DNA from: Planctomycetota bacterium
GTDB lineage: Bacteria > Planctomycetota > Planctomycetia > Gemmatales > Gemmataceae
Assembly: GCA_016191165.1 (NCBI GenBank)
Contig: JACPPF010000169.1
Coordinates: forward strand, 30,815-94,814
Direction of reading: 5' to 3'
Length of the DNA: 64,000 bases
Shown: positions 7,582-17,020 of the stretch, in pieces
Position numbering within the stretch: the stretch's first letter is position 1
How the letters are laid out: every line of letters begins with the position of its first letter
Position numbers and translations under genes: made by a program
Notes under the pieces: model-generated
The model's database searches: none
Told to the model about the DNA's origin: nothing
Seen by the model: the letters and a program-made list of their open reading frames with translations, nothing else

Positions 7582-9141
7582 TCAGCGGCGATGGGTATTT
7601 CCTGGGCCAGCGTCGCTCGCCGGGCGAGGGATCCCCAACCGAAACACAGCCCAGACAATGGTGTAGAGCAGCACGCTCACCAGCGGCATACCCAGGGACA
7701 CTAGGACGAGCCAGCGGGGCCAGTTGTGGACCCAGGGGTCGAAAAACGCGACGGCATCGGCATCCTGGCGGTCGGTGAGGTCGTTGAGCATGGCATGAAC
7801 GCCCCAGCCCCCGCCCCCCGCTGCGTAATAACCGAAGGCCCAGGCTCCCAGTGCGACCACGCCCAGGGCCAGACCGCCGAAGGCCAGCGTGCCGACTGCC
7901 AGACCTCCCACCGCCAGCACCAGGCCGACGGCCAATCCGCCCAACGATACCAGCCCCACGGGTACACCGCCAACGGCAACTCCGCCGATGGCGACTCCTC
8001 CGAATGCAAAAACCCCGATGGCAACGTCGCCCATCGCAACTATCCCCTTCGCGACCCGCCGACGCCCGGTCTTGGGATCGAGGCCGAATGCGATGTGCAA
8101 GAACGGTATGCCAAACAAACTGAGCCTGGACCGAAACTCTCTACCAAGCGCGGCTTGGAGGGCGGCGGGGGCTACACCGCTGATTCCTTCCACTTCCGTC
8201 TTCAACTCGCTGACGTGCTGGTAGCGACTCTCAGGTTCCTTCGCCAAGGCGCGCAGCACGATCTCGTCCAGGCGAACGTCGATCTGCACTTTCGTTGAAG
8301 GCAAGGCGAATCGGCCCAACGGCAACTCGCCTGTCAGTAATTCGTAGAATACGACGCCCAACGAATAAATGTCGGCACGGTGATCGATCTCCCGAGCCCC
8401 TTCCATCTGCTCGGGCGCCATGTAACGCACAGTGCCCATCACCTGGTTCGTTCCGGTCAGCGATACATCGCCGGCTTCTTGCCCAAGCAGCTTGGCCAGG
8501 CCGAAATCGGCAATCTTCACACGGCCCTTTTTGTCGAGGAGAATGTTCTCCGGCTTGATGTCGCGATGGACGATCCCTTCGTCATGGGCGAATTGCAAGG
8601 CGTCGCAGATTTGCGGCACGATCTTGAGCGCTTCGGCCGAGGTCAGATCGCCCGCGCGGATTGCCTGGCGCAAATTGATTCCATCCAGGTATTCCATGAC
8701 GAAGTAGCAGAAGCCGTCCACCTGCCCGAAATCATAAACGGGCACAATGTTCGGATGGCTGAGCTTGGCGAGGGCGCGGGCTTCGCGCGTGAAGCGTTCG
8801 ATAAACGCATGATCCTGGCTGATTTCGGGAGGCAGAATCTTGACGGCGACCAGGCGATCCAGCGCCGATTGCCGTGCCTTGTACACGGCCCCCATGCCCC
8901 CATGGCCCAGCAGTTCGAGAATCTGGAGGTGAGGAAAACGAGGAGCCAGCTCGGCGGGTGTGGGCGGAATGAAGCCAGAAGACGAGGCCCGTGGAGGCTG
9001 CGCTTCGGTGGGCGCCGCACCTGCACCCACGCCGGATCGACCTTTCCTGCCTTCATCGAGCAAGCACCTGGGACAGAGTCCAGCCGGGGCACGGGCCGAG
9101 ATTTCCATGCCGCACGCCGGACAAGATCGAGGAGCACTCAT
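7582..9141 (-). CDS. Serine/threonine protein kinase with zinc ribbon and glycine-rich repeat tail
   Basis: A 519-aa Hanks-type kinase. N-terminal zinc ribbon Cys7-Cys10 and Cys23-Cys26. The kinase domain runs from about 73 to 330: glycine loop GHGGMGAVYKA, catalytic Lys in VAVKIL near 101, HRDIKPEN near 195 and DFGLAK about 20 residues later, so it should be active. Residues about 375-470 form a run of short Gly-Val-Ala-[FLV]-Gly repeats (AIGGVAVGG, ALGVVALG), a hydrophobic repeat domain seen in planctomycete kinases, then a C-terminal membrane segment. Its ATG overlaps the stop of the DUF2306 gene, so the two are co-translated, with an ECF sigma gene just upstream. It probably phosphorylates regulators at the membrane. 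Confidence 0.92.
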   Translation of the reverse strand: MSAPRSCPACGMEISARAPAGLCPRCLLDEGRKGRSGVGAGAAPTEAQPPRASSSGFIPPTPAELAPRFPHLQILELLGHGGMGAVYKARQSALDRLVAVKILPPEISQDHAFIERFTREARALAKLSHPNIVPVYDFGQVDGFCYFVMEYLDGINLRQAIRAGDLTSAEALKIVPQICDALQFAHDEGIVHRDIKPENILLDKKGRVKIADFGLAKLLGQEAGDVSLTGTNQVMGTVRYMAPEQMEGAREIDHRADIYSLGVVFYELLTGELPLGRFALPSTKVQIDVRLDEIVLRALAKEPESRYQHVSELKTEVEGISGVAPAALQAALGREFRSRLSLFGIPFLHIAFGLDPKTGRRRVAKGIVAMGDVAIGVFAFGGVAIGGVAVGGVPVGLVSLGGLAVGLVLAVGGLAVGTLAFGGLALGVVALGAWAFGYYAAGGGGWGVHAMLNDLTDRQDADAVAFFDPWVHNWPRWLVLVSLGMPLVSVLLYTIVWAVFRLGIPRPASDAGPGNTHRR

Positions 9142-9647
9142 GATGGAGACCTATAACCTGTCAGTCTTTCCCGGTTCCGCTGCATCAGAAAAAGGCCGAC
9201 GTAGACCACCGCGAATGAGACTATCCCCACAATTACCCAAAACCAGCCAAATGAGCGAATGCCATGGTAGTCATGAAGATATGGCATTACAACCCGTGTG
9301 GCGCTCTCGGCGACGAGTGCTGCGCAGAGACCCATATAGGAATAAGATATCCACCGATAATGCGCGTCCAACCATGCACCCTTCGGCCTACGTGAGATGG
9401 CATGGTAAAGACCCCGCCCCAATTGGATCGTGCTGACGACAGCGAAACCGTGCAGGAGATTTATGGAGCCGGTCAATTGATAGATCAAGAAAGCGGTGAT
9501 GATCATCGCGAACATCGAAACTACATACACATATCCAAGAACCCGGTGCAGCGTGCCACCTTTCGGGCGAAGAAAGATCCACAGTCCAACCAGCAACGCC
9601 ACTACGGCCGAAATCACATGGACCAGTCCGATCTCATTGTGAATCAT
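9138..9647 (-). CDS. DUF2306-type integral membrane protein
   Basis: A 169-aa protein with four hydrophobic segments: about 5-24, 35-58, 60-85 with a Gly-Arg-Gly turn, and 98-160 in two parts. The pattern of LVGLWIFLRPKGGTLHRVLGYVYV, HYRWISYSYMGLCAALVAE and a final FVIVG-type helix fits DUF2306, a family of small membrane proteins of unknown function with conserved His residues that may bind haem or metal. It overlaps the downstream kinase gene by four bases and follows the ECF sigma factor gene with a 109-bp gap. Confidence 0.75.
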   Translation of the reverse strand: MIHNEIGLVHVISAVVALLVGLWIFLRPKGGTLHRVLGYVYVVSMFAMIITAFLIYQLTGSINLLHGFAVVSTIQLGRGLYHAISRRPKGAWLDAHYRWISYSYMGLCAALVAESATRVVMPYLHDYHGIRSFGWFWVIVGIVSFAVVYVGLFLMQRNRERLTGYRSPS

Positions 9648-9756
9648 GAAGGCGCTCCCAAGCTCTGACTTCTGCCGAGGTTGGCGGTGTCTACTCCTCT
9701 CTAAAGCAATTCTCGCTTCTTGTGACAGGGACTTCGGAGGAATTTTGCGTTATGTT

Positions 9757-10506
9757 CTACGTGGCGAATGTCTCAAAAAGACGCCGAATCTCGTCCTCAA
9801 CGTCGTCTGGGCCGGCAACTGTCTGGGCAACTTCGGCACGCAGCAAGTCGCGATATCGTTGCCGTAGCCGGTGGGCCGCCTGCCGAGCCGCTTCTTCGGA
9901 TAGGCCCAGTTCGGCTGCGATCTCGGTGTAGGGCAAACCGCCGCGCTCGCCAGTCAATGCGTCCTTGAGCAACTCGAAATGGCGAGGTTTGCCGGCCGCC
10001 GCGAACTCGGCCTCCAATCGGGCAACCACCAGTTCCAGCAACGTCATGGCCCACTGCCGTTCGAACAGATGTTCGGGAGTCAGCTCATGTGCAGGTTCCA
10101 GGCTCATGCGGGACTCGCCGGACGCCAGATCGAGTGTCAACCGTTTGCTTCGGCCGCCGCGTTTCTGCGTGTTCGCTCGATCCCATTCGTTGGTCAGAAA
10201 ATTCTTGAGCGAGGCCAACAGAAAGCTGCGGAATCGGCCTCGCTCGGGAGCAGCGTTGTCAAGTACGTTCTTTTCCAAGAGCCGGACGAAAAACTCCTGG
10301 GTCAGATCCTGTGCTTCGGTCACGTCCACGACGCGCCGACGGACGAATGCATAAAGCGGGAACCAATATTGTTCGCACAACGAAGCCAGCGCCTCCTCCG
10401 CTTGGCTATCTCCGCGCTTTCCCGCACGCAACACTAAACTCCAACGAGTCGTCGCAAATTCCTCGCGGGCTCTGTCATGCGAAACATGTTGGTGGTCCAA
10501 GTTCAT
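9757..10506 (-). CDS. ECF RNA polymerase sigma factor, planctomycete type
   Basis: A 249-aa sigma-70 family factor. Region 2 includes DVTEAQDLTQEFFVRLL and RFRSFLLASLKNFLTNEWDRA; region 4 includes YTEIAAELGLSEEAARQAAHRLRQRYRDLL near 200-230, a complete helix-turn-helix. The N-terminus FATTRWSLVLRA is typical of planctomycete ECF factors that sit beside Ser/Thr kinases. It directs RNA polymerase to a dedicated promoter set. The kinase and DUF2306 genes follow on the same strand, so kinase-dependent control of this factor is likely but inferred. Confidence 0.93.
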   Translation of the reverse strand: MNLDHQHVSHDRAREEFATTRWSLVLRAGKRGDSQAEEALASLCEQYWFPLYAFVRRRVVDVTEAQDLTQEFFVRLLEKNVLDNAAPERGRFRSFLLASLKNFLTNEWDRANTQKRGGRSKRLTLDLASGESRMSLEPAHELTPEHLFERQWAMTLLELVVARLEAEFAAAGKPRHFELLKDALTGERGGLPYTEIAAELGLSEEAARQAAHRLRQRYRDLLRAEVAQTVAGPDDVEDEIRRLFETFAT

Positions 10507-10580
10507 GCAGCCATTCTATCGGCGAACACTGAAACGTCGGGTGAAAGGCAAGGCAGTGCCAATCGGCCCGTGGTTCTTCC

Positions 10581-10762
10581 GCTTCAATGGGTCCACGGTC
10601 TGATAACCGTGGTTATGTTCGTACCAATGTGCAAACGGCGTTTTCCGATGGGGCTTCAATGGGTCCACGGTCTGATAACCGTGGTTATGTGTGTGCAAGG
10701 AGGCCAAGAAAGAACCAATCTTCGAGCTTCAATGGGTCCACGGTCTGATAACCGTGGTTATG
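10581..10762 (-). CRISPR. CRISPR array, three repeats and two spacers
   Basis: Three identical 37-bp repeats at 10581-10617, 10653-10689 and 10726-10762, separated by spacers of 35 and 36 bp. Each repeat holds an inverted repeat, CCACGGT and ACCGTGG, around a six-base loop. Read on the minus strand the repeat ends in ATTGAAGC, the form of the eight-base 5' handle left by Cas6, so the array is transcribed in the same direction as the cas genes and the leader should be to the right. No fourth, degenerate copy is visible on either side. It is a very short array for a full cas locus. Confidence 0.95.
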
Positions 10763-11022
10763 GCTCGCTGTCGTAAAACACGAAACGCATGGGGTTTCTG
10801 TGCCCTCAAGCGAGAGGATAGTGACATTGGTATGTCAATCGAATTGCGAGTCAGTGGGGTCACACTATAAACTCCTTGTGTATGCGGACTTGTAATCCGC
10901 GAGAGGCTTCCGCTGAGCGAAATCAAAGATAACCTCCAATTGTCAAAGAACTTTTGGCTTCAAAGAAGCTACACGGCGAGTTCACCACGTCTAAGCTCGC
11001 GGGCGCAATGGCAACAAGAATC
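10763..11022 (-). promoter_or_regulatory. Probable CRISPR leader
   Basis: A 260-bp non-coding stretch between the leader-side repeat and the stop of csb2. It is more AT-rich than its neighbours around 10840-10960 and has no credible ORF. The placement follows from the minus-strand crRNA handle. Specific integration or promoter motifs cannot be named from the sequence. Confidence 0.5.
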
Positions 11023-13191
11023 CTAAGTCACAGCATCGTGATCTCCTTCCTCTTTCTCCTCGACTGGAATGAAAAGCCCGAGCCCGAAATGACATTGATC
11101 CCCGATTGCGAACGGGCGTCGTGATATTCGTTTGTGGAATATCAAACAGAACATGCGGCCTGGCCCTCGCACTTCGTGATTTCGGCGACGCCGGCAGAAT
11201 TCCAAGGATCGCACAAAGCGTTTGCCTCCCTGAACACGCAGGCCGCTAGAAGCACCGAACGTAAAAGCAGCGTCAGGCTCCTTCTGAAAACACCCTTGGT
11301 AACGGCTGCTTTGGGTCCCTAGACTGGCGAAGTGTGGGAGTTGCGCATACTCGATTGGCGGATCTATCACGGGAAAGTATTGGCGCGGGGGAATAGGCTG
11401 ATGAAGCTCACCATTGGCGACCGAACGCTGAACAGCCACTAACTCTGCTGGCGCGTGATCGAATACAAGCTCCTGGATCACCACGTCGTCGTCTTGTTCA
11501 ATGAGTTGCTGTTGCCGCAGTCGTTTGCGAATATCCTTCTTGATGCTGTGCGGACGCGATGAACGAGAGTTCCTGCCGCGAGACAGAGAAACGGGACAGA
11601 AGTATGGCGTTGCCGAAACGAACAGTTTCGAACATTCGCCATTGCTTGATGACTGCCACAATTGGTAGTCGCAATCTCGTCCGACATAAATCGGCGTGAC
11701 CAGAAGATCCGGGCGACCGCCGCGTTGGCGGAGCCGGGTCAGTCGTCGCATGGCGTCGATTTCGTGTCGTTCAAATCCCGCGCGTGCATAGACGGTCACA
11801 TGGTCGAGCAGGCCGTCATTGTCTTCGTCCGTAGGCCACCAGAATGCGTGGTCGTGATTACGGCAGGGTTCCCCGTTCATCTCGTGCCCGCTCACTGCTC
11901 GGCCCGGGTGGCGCGCCAGTGCCATGACAGCCGAGCGGAAACGATCCGCGACGAACAAGGTGTCGGTGAGTGGCGGCAGAACCGGACAGTGGACAGTGGC
12001 CGTATTCAGCGCATACACGACAAGATTGACAGACTCGGGTGTGCGGGACCGCACTTGTGGTCCAGGGCACGGGATATCAAACACAGCACGAGGAACGGCA
12101 AAGTGAACCCAGCGAGAACCGATGGGACGATCCAGACCATCTTTGAAGTCCTCACCCGATTCCCGAAGCAGACAGCGGAGAAGCGAGTACCGGGCGGGCT
12201 CACCCTTGAGGAGTTCCCGAAAATCGGCGTCTGGTGGGCGGGCCTCCGTGGCGACGGGTTTGGTGCGAGGTAGCAGATCGGTTACTTGAGCTTGCAGATC
12301 CTTGTCCCCACACGGAGCGAGACGGCGTTCGAGGTTGTAGTCTCGGTACTCCTTGCCATCCACCCTGCCGGTATCCTCGATGCAGGTGCAGCGCCAATGG
12401 GTTTGTGTTGTCCCTTCGATTACCACGTCCGGGAGTTCCGGCATATTGCCAACACGCGCGTTAGCGCGACACCACGACTCCGCCCGCCCGAAGTATGTCA
12501 TCCGGCCGAGGACCAACTTGAGGTCCGCGAGTGATTGCGGATCGAGGTTAACATCAGGCCAGTGGAAAACGAGTGGTTGGTCCTTTCGCACCGTCACGAA
12601 GGTGTCGAAAACCGTAGAGCCGGAATTCCTGACGATGCCGCCTTCGTGAATTGGAAAGTATTGCCTCGTGTGACCACCGGCGACTTTGGGAAGCCAGATG
12701 GTCGTCGTTGTAGATAGTGCGTGAAGTAGGGTCGAAAGGCGCGAGAGTGGAATCTCGTCTGCTTCGATATCTGCAAGAGCGCGTGGGGGTACGGCTGCAA
12801 TTAGGTTACGTAACTGCTCCAGCGCCCTCGCGAACGCATCGCCGGGGTTCGCGGCCTTCCAAGCGTCAACCTCCGCATCGGTCAGTGGCTCGTTCAGTCT
12901 CAACGTTTGCTTCGCCTTCGAGAATGACAACTTTTTCTTCGCTTCCGGTGGAACGCCGCGTTCCCTCGGTTTCGCCATTCCTGGGACGGTAACGACGGGC
13001 TCCGGCTTCGGCGGTGGACCTTCATCTGGATAGGGCAGGGTCGTGAGCCCCCGCCCGGTGACGGCGACCAGGGCGCGGAGCAACCGCCAATGTGAAGGCG
13101 GCCACTCGACTCGGCCTTCGTTGTGGTGCGTCTGCCACGGGTGCAAGTGCGCTCGGCCAGTCAGGAAATGAAAGGAGATTGCGAGGCTCAT
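11023..13191 (-). CDS. csb2: Type I-G Cas5-Cas6 fusion protein (Csb2, GSU0054 family)
   Basis: A 722-aa subunit. The N-terminus, with SFHFLTGRAHLHPWQT and WPPSHWRLLRALVA, matches the Cas5-like start of type I-G/I-U Csb2 proteins. The C-terminal half, with VTVYARAGF, LFVSATPYFCPV and a final GLGLFIP element, corresponds to the RAMP/Cas6-like part that processes crRNA and caps the Cascade complex. The start ATG at 13191 overlaps the cas7 stop as ATGA; the longer frame to 13257 is non-native. It is the last gene before the array. Assignment rests on order in the operon and on sequence recognition. Confidence 0.9.
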   Translation of the reverse strand: MSLAISFHFLTGRAHLHPWQTHHNEGRVEWPPSHWRLLRALVAVTGRGLTTLPYPDEGPPPKPEPVVTVPGMAKPRERGVPPEAKKKLSFSKAKQTLRLNEPLTDAEVDAWKAANPGDAFARALEQLRNLIAAVPPRALADIEADEIPLSRLSTLLHALSTTTTIWLPKVAGGHTRQYFPIHEGGIVRNSGSTVFDTFVTVRKDQPLVFHWPDVNLDPQSLADLKLVLGRMTYFGRAESWCRANARVGNMPELPDVVIEGTTQTHWRCTCIEDTGRVDGKEYRDYNLERRLAPCGDKDLQAQVTDLLPRTKPVATEARPPDADFRELLKGEPARYSLLRCLLRESGEDFKDGLDRPIGSRWVHFAVPRAVFDIPCPGPQVRSRTPESVNLVVYALNTATVHCPVLPPLTDTLFVADRFRSAVMALARHPGRAVSGHEMNGEPCRNHDHAFWWPTDEDNDGLLDHVTVYARAGFERHEIDAMRRLTRLRQRGGRPDLLVTPIYVGRDCDYQLWQSSSNGECSKLFVSATPYFCPVSLSRGRNSRSSRPHSIKKDIRKRLRQQQLIEQDDDVVIQELVFDHAPAELVAVQRSVANGELHQPIPPRQYFPVIDPPIEYAQLPHFASLGTQSSRYQGCFQKEPDAAFTFGASSGLRVQGGKRFVRSLEFCRRRRNHEVRGPGRMFCLIFHKRISRRPFAIGDQCHFGLGLFIPVEEKEEGDHDAVT

Positions 13192-14537
13192 TCTTGGTCC
13201 TCGGCTTCTTCGGCGCCAGCCGTTTTCTTCTGTACCTTCTTCCACGCGTCGTTCCACTTCTTCAGGGCTTTCTTGATGACATCATGGGCGGGGTTGTCAA
13301 CCTCTTCACCCTCGTTGTTATCCTTCTTCACCGGGTTCTTGTCCAATAGAGCCTGTTGGTCCTCTTCGGGCCATTCACCCGTGATGACCAGCGCCTGGAA
13401 CGTCTTCCTGTTGTTTCCTTTGCCTTCAATGAGCTGCTTCACCTCGGCTCGATCTGTGAAGCCTTCCAGAACAAAGTTCTCGGCGGAAAGCCCCTCGGTC
13501 AATGCCTCCTTGCCGACGATGTCCAATGCATATGTAACGACCACAACCCGCCGCCGGGCCCATTCGTCACCTTCGTTGTGACGGGGGAAACACCTGTCTC
13601 GGGCAGCAGAGAACGCATTCAGGATGTCTGGCGAGCATGGCCATTTGCCATTGCCGTCGCCAAGGTCCTGAGACTGGCCTTCTGGGCCGTCAAGCGTAAC
13701 CTTCATGCCCAGGACTTGGAACTCGCAAGCCGTCCTCAGCCGAAGATGCTGGTGAAGGAACCGGTCGATCTTGTACAAAGCCCACGCCTGCAGGAACCGA
13801 CTCTTATGGTCGTCAAGGCCGTACCCTTTCAGCGTTGACAGGTGGAGGATGAACGATGCGGTGATGCTCGACGATGTGAACTCTTGCCGGGGATAGGGGA
13901 TATTGTCCTTCGCTGTCACCTCGCCCCGATACACGCCGCCGGAGTTTGCCTGGTTGGGCGAGCATGCTTCGATGTATGCCGAGACGAGCCGAGGTAGTCG
14001 AATGCGACCATCGATCTCTTCCAGGAAAACGCCGTGCAACACGCAGCCAGGATCGCGATCAAAGATGGTTGGGACCATGCGCCAAATGTGAACTGGGCGC
14101 TGCTTGTTGGACCCGAGTGCTGTCTTCAGTTCTTCGCGATACACAGCACCGTCTCGCTTGGCGGCCAGAACGTACGGGGAAGCCAAGCGATGCGGCTCGC
14201 GCACGGACGATGTGAGGAATGTGTTGCCATTATGGCCGTCAAGGACGCGCACATACGGGACACCCAGGCAATCAGGGTTATAGTCCTCGCCTTGAAGGCA
14301 GACGTCCTCCAAGCGGTTGGCCATCGACTGAACGGATTCGACGAGCAGCATATCCACGGTTTCCGTAACCGGGGGCTGGTCACCGTTCGGAGCGGCGCGA
14401 ACTCCTTTGTAGAGTGCCGGGCCGAGGTCCGGGAAGCCCGTCGGCTGGAAGCGGCCACCGCCGCCGGTGGCGACCTTGAGTTCGGCTTCGACGAGCAGCC
14501 GCGAGGCGGTATCGAGCGGGGTGAAATCAATCGGCAT
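13188..14537 (-). CDS. csb1: Type I-G Cas7 (Csb1, GSU0053 family)
   Basis: A 449-aa protein that forms the backbone of the type I-G Cascade along the crRNA. Family features: LLVEAELKVATGGGGRFQPTGFPDLG near the N-terminus, LLVESVQSMANRLED at about 63-78 and SPYVLAAKRDG around 120. The Csb1 length is normal. A Lys/Glu-rich, low-complexity C-terminal tail (about residues 405-449) may be disordered. It lies 14 bp after csx17 and overlaps csb2 by four bases. Confidence 0.92.
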   Translation of the reverse strand: MPIDFTPLDTASRLLVEAELKVATGGGGRFQPTGFPDLGPALYKGVRAAPNGDQPPVTETVDMLLVESVQSMANRLEDVCLQGEDYNPDCLGVPYVRVLDGHNGNTFLTSSVREPHRLASPYVLAAKRDGAVYREELKTALGSNKQRPVHIWRMVPTIFDRDPGCVLHGVFLEEIDGRIRLPRLVSAYIEACSPNQANSGGVYRGEVTAKDNIPYPRQEFTSSSITASFILHLSTLKGYGLDDHKSRFLQAWALYKIDRFLHQHLRLRTACEFQVLGMKVTLDGPEGQSQDLGDGNGKWPCSPDILNAFSAARDRCFPRHNEGDEWARRRVVVVTYALDIVGKEALTEGLSAENFVLEGFTDRAEVKQLIEGKGNNRKTFQALVITGEWPEEDQQALLDKNPVKKDNNEGEEVDNPAHDVIKKALKKWNDAWKKVQKKTAGAEEAEDQE

Positions 14538-14551
14538 GGGCAGTCCTCCAG

Positions 14552-17020
14552 TTATGCAGTGATGGATTCGGGTCTGATGGCCAGTGCAGCCGAAACGCCG
14601 GGGTGTTCAACAGGAATCAGCATCATGGAAGCCAGACGCCGGCAATCAAGCCGCATGGGGAGCAATGCAATGTCCATATGGCGGAGAATTGCTGGGTAAC
14701 CCTTCGCTCGGAGTCGGCGACCGGCCAATTGAGCGGCGTCAGCCAGCCGCTCGGCCTCCAGCAACGACAGAATGTCCAGGCAGTCTGGCGGGAAGGGCTC
14801 CTTGCCGGTTCTTCGTGCGCTTTCGCCTTCGACCGGCCGACGAGGTAACTTGCTGCCAACGAAACAGAGCTTCATCAGATGGTACACCCGCGGAAGTTCG
14901 CAAGCCGCATCGAAGTCAGATTCCAACCACTGTGGAACTCGCAGTTTCCCCTTCGGGATGTCGTCGACGAAGTAGATTTGGGACGTGTCGATATCCGGTG
15001 TTTCGCATCGTTCCGGCTGCTTTTGTTGCCAGTCATCGACACGATCCTGATCCCATGGCCCGGGGTCGAGGAGCGCGAGGCCGTGAATCAGCTCCCCGAG
15101 TCGCCCCTCGTCAACCTTTCCGTTCCAGTACGCGACAAGGTCGGAGAATGGTGCCCCATGCTGGCTCCAGAGCGGCAAGCCTTCGCCCTTTCCACGTTGC
15201 GCGTCGATGAGCCGGCGACGAAGTACGCTGGTCAGGTTGGCGCTCAGCGATGCTCCTCGCGACCACACGGCGCCGCGGTTGGTCTCGTCCCACTTCCAGG
15301 CTCGGCCACGGCGCCGCACCGGCAGCAGGTTCGACCGGATGGCCTCAACGGCGGGCCGATTTGGCTCGGACGACTCGCCCCAGGCCGCGATGCCCGCAAT
15401 GGCCCGTGCAACTCGGAAATGAATGGCTTCGGAATCGGACAAGCTATCCAATCGGCTTGGAGCAGCGCTTCGGCACCAGCCGGGATCGAGTGAGGGAACA
15501 GTCGGAATCACCCGCTCGACCGTGTTTTCGCCTTGCTTGAGTTTGACGATGCCGGGCTTGGCAGAGTTGGCGCCAAGTTCGGACATCAGGCGGCCTGCGG
15601 TCACCAGGAGTTCCAGCAACGCGGCACGACAGTCGCTTCGCTGTGATGTCGCCCCGTACCACGCCCGCTCGAAAGCGATTCGAGCATTGAGGAGACGACG
15701 AGGTTGCTGTCCGTTGTCGCATAGGTAGTTTGTTACCTCTTCAGCGAACGACCGCAGCTCGGCGACGAGGTGTAGCACTGGCTCGTTCTCAGGAACAAAT
15801 TTGCCGCTCGGCACCGCGAGCAACGTTGTTTGCCTTCCCGAGCCACTGCGCTCGAGAAGGGAGTACCGAAAGAACGCTCGGATTCCCCTATCAATGCCGA
15901 GGCCGCGCATCGCCAGAGCGAAATCGAGTGAGCGAGTAGCAGGCCGGTCGCTGACTTGAATCCTGCCCTCACCAAAGATCCGCTCGATTTCCGCCAGAGT
16001 GCATGGGCCATCCCAAATCGGGCACCACAGTTCCCCGTTTGCGATAGATTTTTCCGCGCCTTCCACCTCCTTTGGCCCGATCGTTGGTGATCCGCCGAAC
16101 GACCCCCGGCAGTAGAACGGGAACGACGCGCGTTCCTTCGTTACGCCGTTGCGTTTCGTCGCCGCCAGGGACCAGACCAGGGTGCCTTCGAGAAGGAGGA
16201 TGAAATCCCACGGATTGACGAATCGCTGGCCGTCCGGGAGAAAGTTTTGAGACGAGTTCCAATTCTTGACATATGCCGGGTAGTACATTGCCGACAGAAC
16301 ACCGATCTGCAAGGCTCCGGCTCGATTCTCCGCGAAGAGGCTTGCTTCCAACTGCCTCTTGCTCTGGTCCTGGTCATCGAGAAGCGCAGACTTCAGCCGC
16401 TGCTGATGGTTCACGATGTATTGCCCGCTCGCCTCCCCACCACCGCTGGCAAGGATCGGGAACCACTTGGGAACGTCGTCGGTCGTCGAACGCGAGGCCG
16501 ACAGGCCCACCGCGTCAAGCCATTTCAAGCCGACGGCTGAAGTCATTCGGTTCCGCAGGATGCGCAGAAGGTGGGCGTCGGAAAGATCGGTACGTGCGGT
16601 CTGCATCTGATCCGGCCACTTGCTCGCATCCTCGCCAAGGCCAATCCCGAGCGCAGCGGCGAAACAGCGAAACACGTCACGGAAGTACTCGGTGCCATTG
16701 TGTGTCGCGCCGAGCAACTCCCGGAGGGCAACGCCACCGGCCACCCGCTTGCCGATCGGCAGGTAACCCGTCCCCTTCTGCCAAGGAGCGATCAACGGCG
16801 TAAATCGGCATGCCTTCAACAGCCAGCAAGCGAGTTCCACATTCGCAGACGTTTTGTCCAGCCACTTGTGTTGAAGGATGTGGAGCACCCCATTCTTCCA
16901 CCAGGCTCGCGCTAGGGGGTCGGCTTGTTCGGCGATCAGCCGGAAAACGCCCAGGCCTTTGAGATAGTTGCCGAGTGGTTCTGGGGTGCAGCCGCGGAGT
17001 TCGAGGGTGTGCACGACCAT
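14552..17020 (-). CDS. csx17: Type I-G large subunit Csx17 (Cas8-like)
   Basis: An 822-aa protein of the Csx17 family, the type I-G counterpart of Cas8. The N-terminal LRGCTPEPLGNYLKGLGVFR is diagnostic for the family and GREALFxDLV-type repeats are replaced by LPLWSQHGAPFSDLVAYWNGKVDEGRLGELIHGLAL near residues 595-640. In Cascade this subunit is expected to recognise the PAM and recruit Cas3. It starts at ATG 17020 sharing a base with the cas3 stop (TGATG), so the two are co-translated. Size is as usual for the family and no frame damage is seen. Confidence 0.9.
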   Translation of the reverse strand: MVVHTLELRGCTPEPLGNYLKGLGVFRLIAEQADPLARAWWKNGVLHILQHKWLDKTSANVELACWLLKACRFTPLIAPWQKGTGYLPIGKRVAGGVALRELLGATHNGTEYFRDVFRCFAAALGIGLGEDASKWPDQMQTARTDLSDAHLLRILRNRMTSAVGLKWLDAVGLSASRSTTDDVPKWFPILASGGGEASGQYIVNHQQRLKSALLDDQDQSKRQLEASLFAENRAGALQIGVLSAMYYPAYVKNWNSSQNFLPDGQRFVNPWDFILLLEGTLVWSLAATKRNGVTKERASFPFYCRGSFGGSPTIGPKEVEGAEKSIANGELWCPIWDGPCTLAEIERIFGEGRIQVSDRPATRSLDFALAMRGLGIDRGIRAFFRYSLLERSGSGRQTTLLAVPSGKFVPENEPVLHLVAELRSFAEEVTNYLCDNGQQPRRLLNARIAFERAWYGATSQRSDCRAALLELLVTAGRLMSELGANSAKPGIVKLKQGENTVERVIPTVPSLDPGWCRSAAPSRLDSLSDSEAIHFRVARAIAGIAAWGESSEPNRPAVEAIRSNLLPVRRRGRAWKWDETNRGAVWSRGASLSANLTSVLRRRLIDAQRGKGEGLPLWSQHGAPFSDLVAYWNGKVDEGRLGELIHGLALLDPGPWDQDRVDDWQQKQPERCETPDIDTSQIYFVDDIPKGKLRVPQWLESDFDAACELPRVYHLMKLCFVGSKLPRRPVEGESARRTGKEPFPPDCLDILSLLEAERLADAAQLAGRRLRAKGYPAILRHMDIALLPMRLDCRRLASMMLIPVEHPGVSAALAIRPESITA

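Noticed and set aside
10790..10960. Search for degenerate CRISPR repeats beside the array
   Set aside because: No fourth copy with the palindromic core was found.
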